From Crossiella sp. CA-258035 (GTDB taxonomy: Bacteria; Actinomycetota; Actinomycetes; Mycobacteriales; Pseudonocardiaceae), in assembly GCF_030064675.1 (NCBI RefSeq), contig NZ_CP116413.1, forward strand, positions 7,097,501 through 7,161,500: DNA of 64,000 bases, written 5' to 3'. The notes beneath the pieces are model-generated. The model was not told where the DNA came from. It did not search any database and saw only the letters and a program-made list of their open reading frames with translations. Both the position numbers and the translations under genes were made by a program. This document shows positions 62,727-64,000 of this stretch, in pieces; positions within the stretch are counted from its first letter, which is position 1; each line of letters begins with the position of its first letter.

Positions 62727-64000
62727 GTGTACGACCTAGTGCTGCGCTCGCGGCGAACCTGCTTACCCGACGGCGAGCGACCGGCCGCGATCGCGGTCCA
62801 CAATGGACGGATCGCGGCGGTCGCACCGCACGAGGCCGACCTGCCCGCGCACACCGACACCGACCTCGGCGAGCTGGCCCTGTTACCCGGCCTGGTGGAC
62901 ACGCACGTGCACGTCAACGAGCCCGGCCGGACCGAGTGGGAGGGTTTCGCCACCGCGACCGCCGCCGCCGCGGCCGGTGGCGTCACCACCATCATCGACA
63001 TGCCGCTGAACTCGCTGCCGCCCACCGTGGACGTGGCCGCGCTCAACGTCAAACGCCAAGCGGCGCAAGGCCGATGCTTCGTCGACGTCGGCTTCTGGGG
63101 CGGCGCGATCCCGGGCAAGCTGCACGAGCTGCCCGCACTGCACGCCGAGGGCGTGTTCGGCTTCAAGTGCTTCACCGTCGACTCCGGCGTGCCCGAGTTC
63201 CCACCGCTGTCCTGGCCGGAGATCGACCAGGCCCTGCACCGGCTGGTCGAGCTGGACGCACTGCTGGTGGTGCACGCCGAGGACAGCGAGGAGCTGGCCA
63301 CCGCACCCGCGGCCGAAGGCAAGAGATACCAGGGTTTCCTGGCCTCCCGGCCGACCAGCGCGGAGAACACCGCCATCGCCCGGCTGGCCGCCATCACCGC
63401 CGGCATCGGCGCCAGGGCGCACGTGCTGCACCTGTCCTCGGCCGAGGCACTGTCCATTGTGGCCGAAGCCAAGGCGGCAGGGGTCCGGCTGAGCGCGGAG
63501 ACCTGCCCGCACTACCTGACCCTGACCGCCGAGTCGGTGCCCGACGGCGCCACCGAGTTCAAGTGCTGCCCGCCGATCCGGGACGCGGCCAACCAGGACC
63601 AGCTGTGGGCCGGCCTGGCCGACGGCGTGATCGACTGCGTCGTCTCCGACCACTCCCCCTGCACTCCTGACCTGAAGAGCCGGGGCGGCGGCGACTTCGG
63701 CCAGGCCTGGGGCGGGGTGTCCTCGCTCCAGCTCGGCCTGCCGGTGCTGTGGACCGCAGCCCGCGCCCGCGGCCGCCCGCTGGCCGAGGTGGTGCGCTGG
63801 CTGGCCGAACGCCCCGCCGACCTGGCCGGCCTGTCCCACAAGGGCCGCATCGCGGTGGGCTGCGACGCCGATCTGGTCGCCTTCGCCGCCGACGAGCGGT
63901 TCACCGTGACACCAGGGGAACTGCGCCACCGGCACCCGATCACCCCGTACGCCGGACGGGAGCTGACCGGCGTGGTGCGCCGGACCTGGTTGCGCGGCAA
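62727..64000 (+). CDS. allB: Allantoinase, 3' end cut by window
   Basis: About 424 codons are visible. This cyclic amidohydrolase opens allantoin to allantoate. Typical motifs are LPGLVDTHVHVNEPGRTEWEG (zinc His pair), the lysine region FGFKCFTVDSGV (carboxylated Lys), LLVVHAEDSEE, AHVLHLSSAEALS, SAETCPHYLTL and VVSDHSPC with the catalytic Asp. The start is GTG 62727, with AGGAG 4 bases upstream. No stop occurs before the window end, and the visible length is close to the family length, so only a short tail is missing. It continues the purine operon. Confidence 0.95.
   Translation, partial: MYDLVLRSRRTCLPDGERPAAIAVHNGRIAAVAPHEADLPAHTDTDLGELALLPGLVDTHVHVNEPGRTEWEGFATATAAAAAGGVTTIIDMPLNSLPPTVDVAALNVKRQAAQGRCFVDVGFWGGAIPGKLHELPALHAEGVFGFKCFTVDSGVPEFPPLSWPEIDQALHRLVELDALLVVHAEDSEELATAPAAEGKRYQGFLASRPTSAENTAIARLAAITAGIGARAHVLHLSSAEALSIVAEAKAAGVRLSAETCPHYLTLTAESVPDGATEFKCCPPIRDAANQDQLWAGLADGVIDCVVSDHSPCTPDLKSRGGGDFGQAWGGVSSLQLGLPVLWTAARARGRPLAEVVRWLAERPADLAGLSHKGRIAVGCDADLVAFAADERFTVTPGELRHRHPITPYAGRELTGVVRRTWLRG

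Overview
The window is very GC-rich (third codon positions are almost all G or C), starts often with GTG, and carries long antisense shadow ORFs. Actinobacterial families are abundant: LCP, AEC, ROK, Tat-secreted enzymes, SpoIIE/STAS partner-switch proteins, Ser/Thr kinases and a PucR-controlled purine operon. This points to a soil actinomycete, most likely Pseudonocardiaceae; the family is an inference from overall style. No tRNA, rRNA, CRISPR, transposase or phage gene was seen.

Layout. 1-4.6 kb: the 3' part of an FAD/NAD(P)-binding protein, an ABC1/UbiB-type kinase and a PAP2 phosphatase. 4.7-10 kb: a membrane Ser/Thr kinase with repetitive linkers, a Tat-exported M28 peptidase and a luciferase-like oxidoreductase. 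10-13 kb: a Gfo/Idh/MocA dehydrogenase with a UPF0303 gene, divergent from a ROK regulator, then lspA. 13.5-20.1 kb: a GT2-GtrA/GT39 operon, an OmpR-type two-component system and a second Ser/Thr kinase. A shared 11-bp-spaced direct repeat (CTCCCAG-N4-CTCCCAG) precedes both the glycosyltransferase operon and the response regulator. 20.1-27.7 kb: a lipoprotein solute-binding protein, two secreted beta-propeller-like proteins, a GntR/VOC divergent pair, a small membrane protein and an LCP ligase. 27.8-31.4 kb: an ABC-2 exporter with a NarL-type two-component system, whose first ribosome site lies in a stem-loop, followed by an unlisted 54-residue duplicated-motif protein. 31.6-36 kb: a family A DNA polymerase, a structured foldback element, an MBL protein, a DHFR-like protein and an AEC transporter. 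36-39.7 kb: a secreted S8 protease divergent from a GH3-CBM6 protein that has lost the segment carrying its catalytic nucleophile. A DasR-like site lies upstream of the latter. 39.7-45.9 kb: a signalling cluster of receiver, histidine kinase, PP2C and STAS proteins. 45.9-52.2 kb: hemerythrin, two TetR regulators, a Baeyer-Villiger-type monooxygenase with an SDR, and a Cys-rich secreted protein. 52.3-64 kb: GNAT, PucR, and a purine catabolic operon running from xanthine dehydrogenase and 8-oxoguanine deaminase through uricase, HIU hydrolase and OHCU decarboxylase to allantoinase, which is cut by the window end.

The features least explained by known genes are three. First, a dispersed 22-bp-period repeat (core GTGTTGGCC plus GTAC) forms large inverted arrays at gene ends. 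Second, an intragenic palindrome GTCCA(C)WGTGGAC recurs in one reading frame with rare central codons. Third, a nested 162-bp foldback with 25-bp perfect ends lies between two convergent genes.
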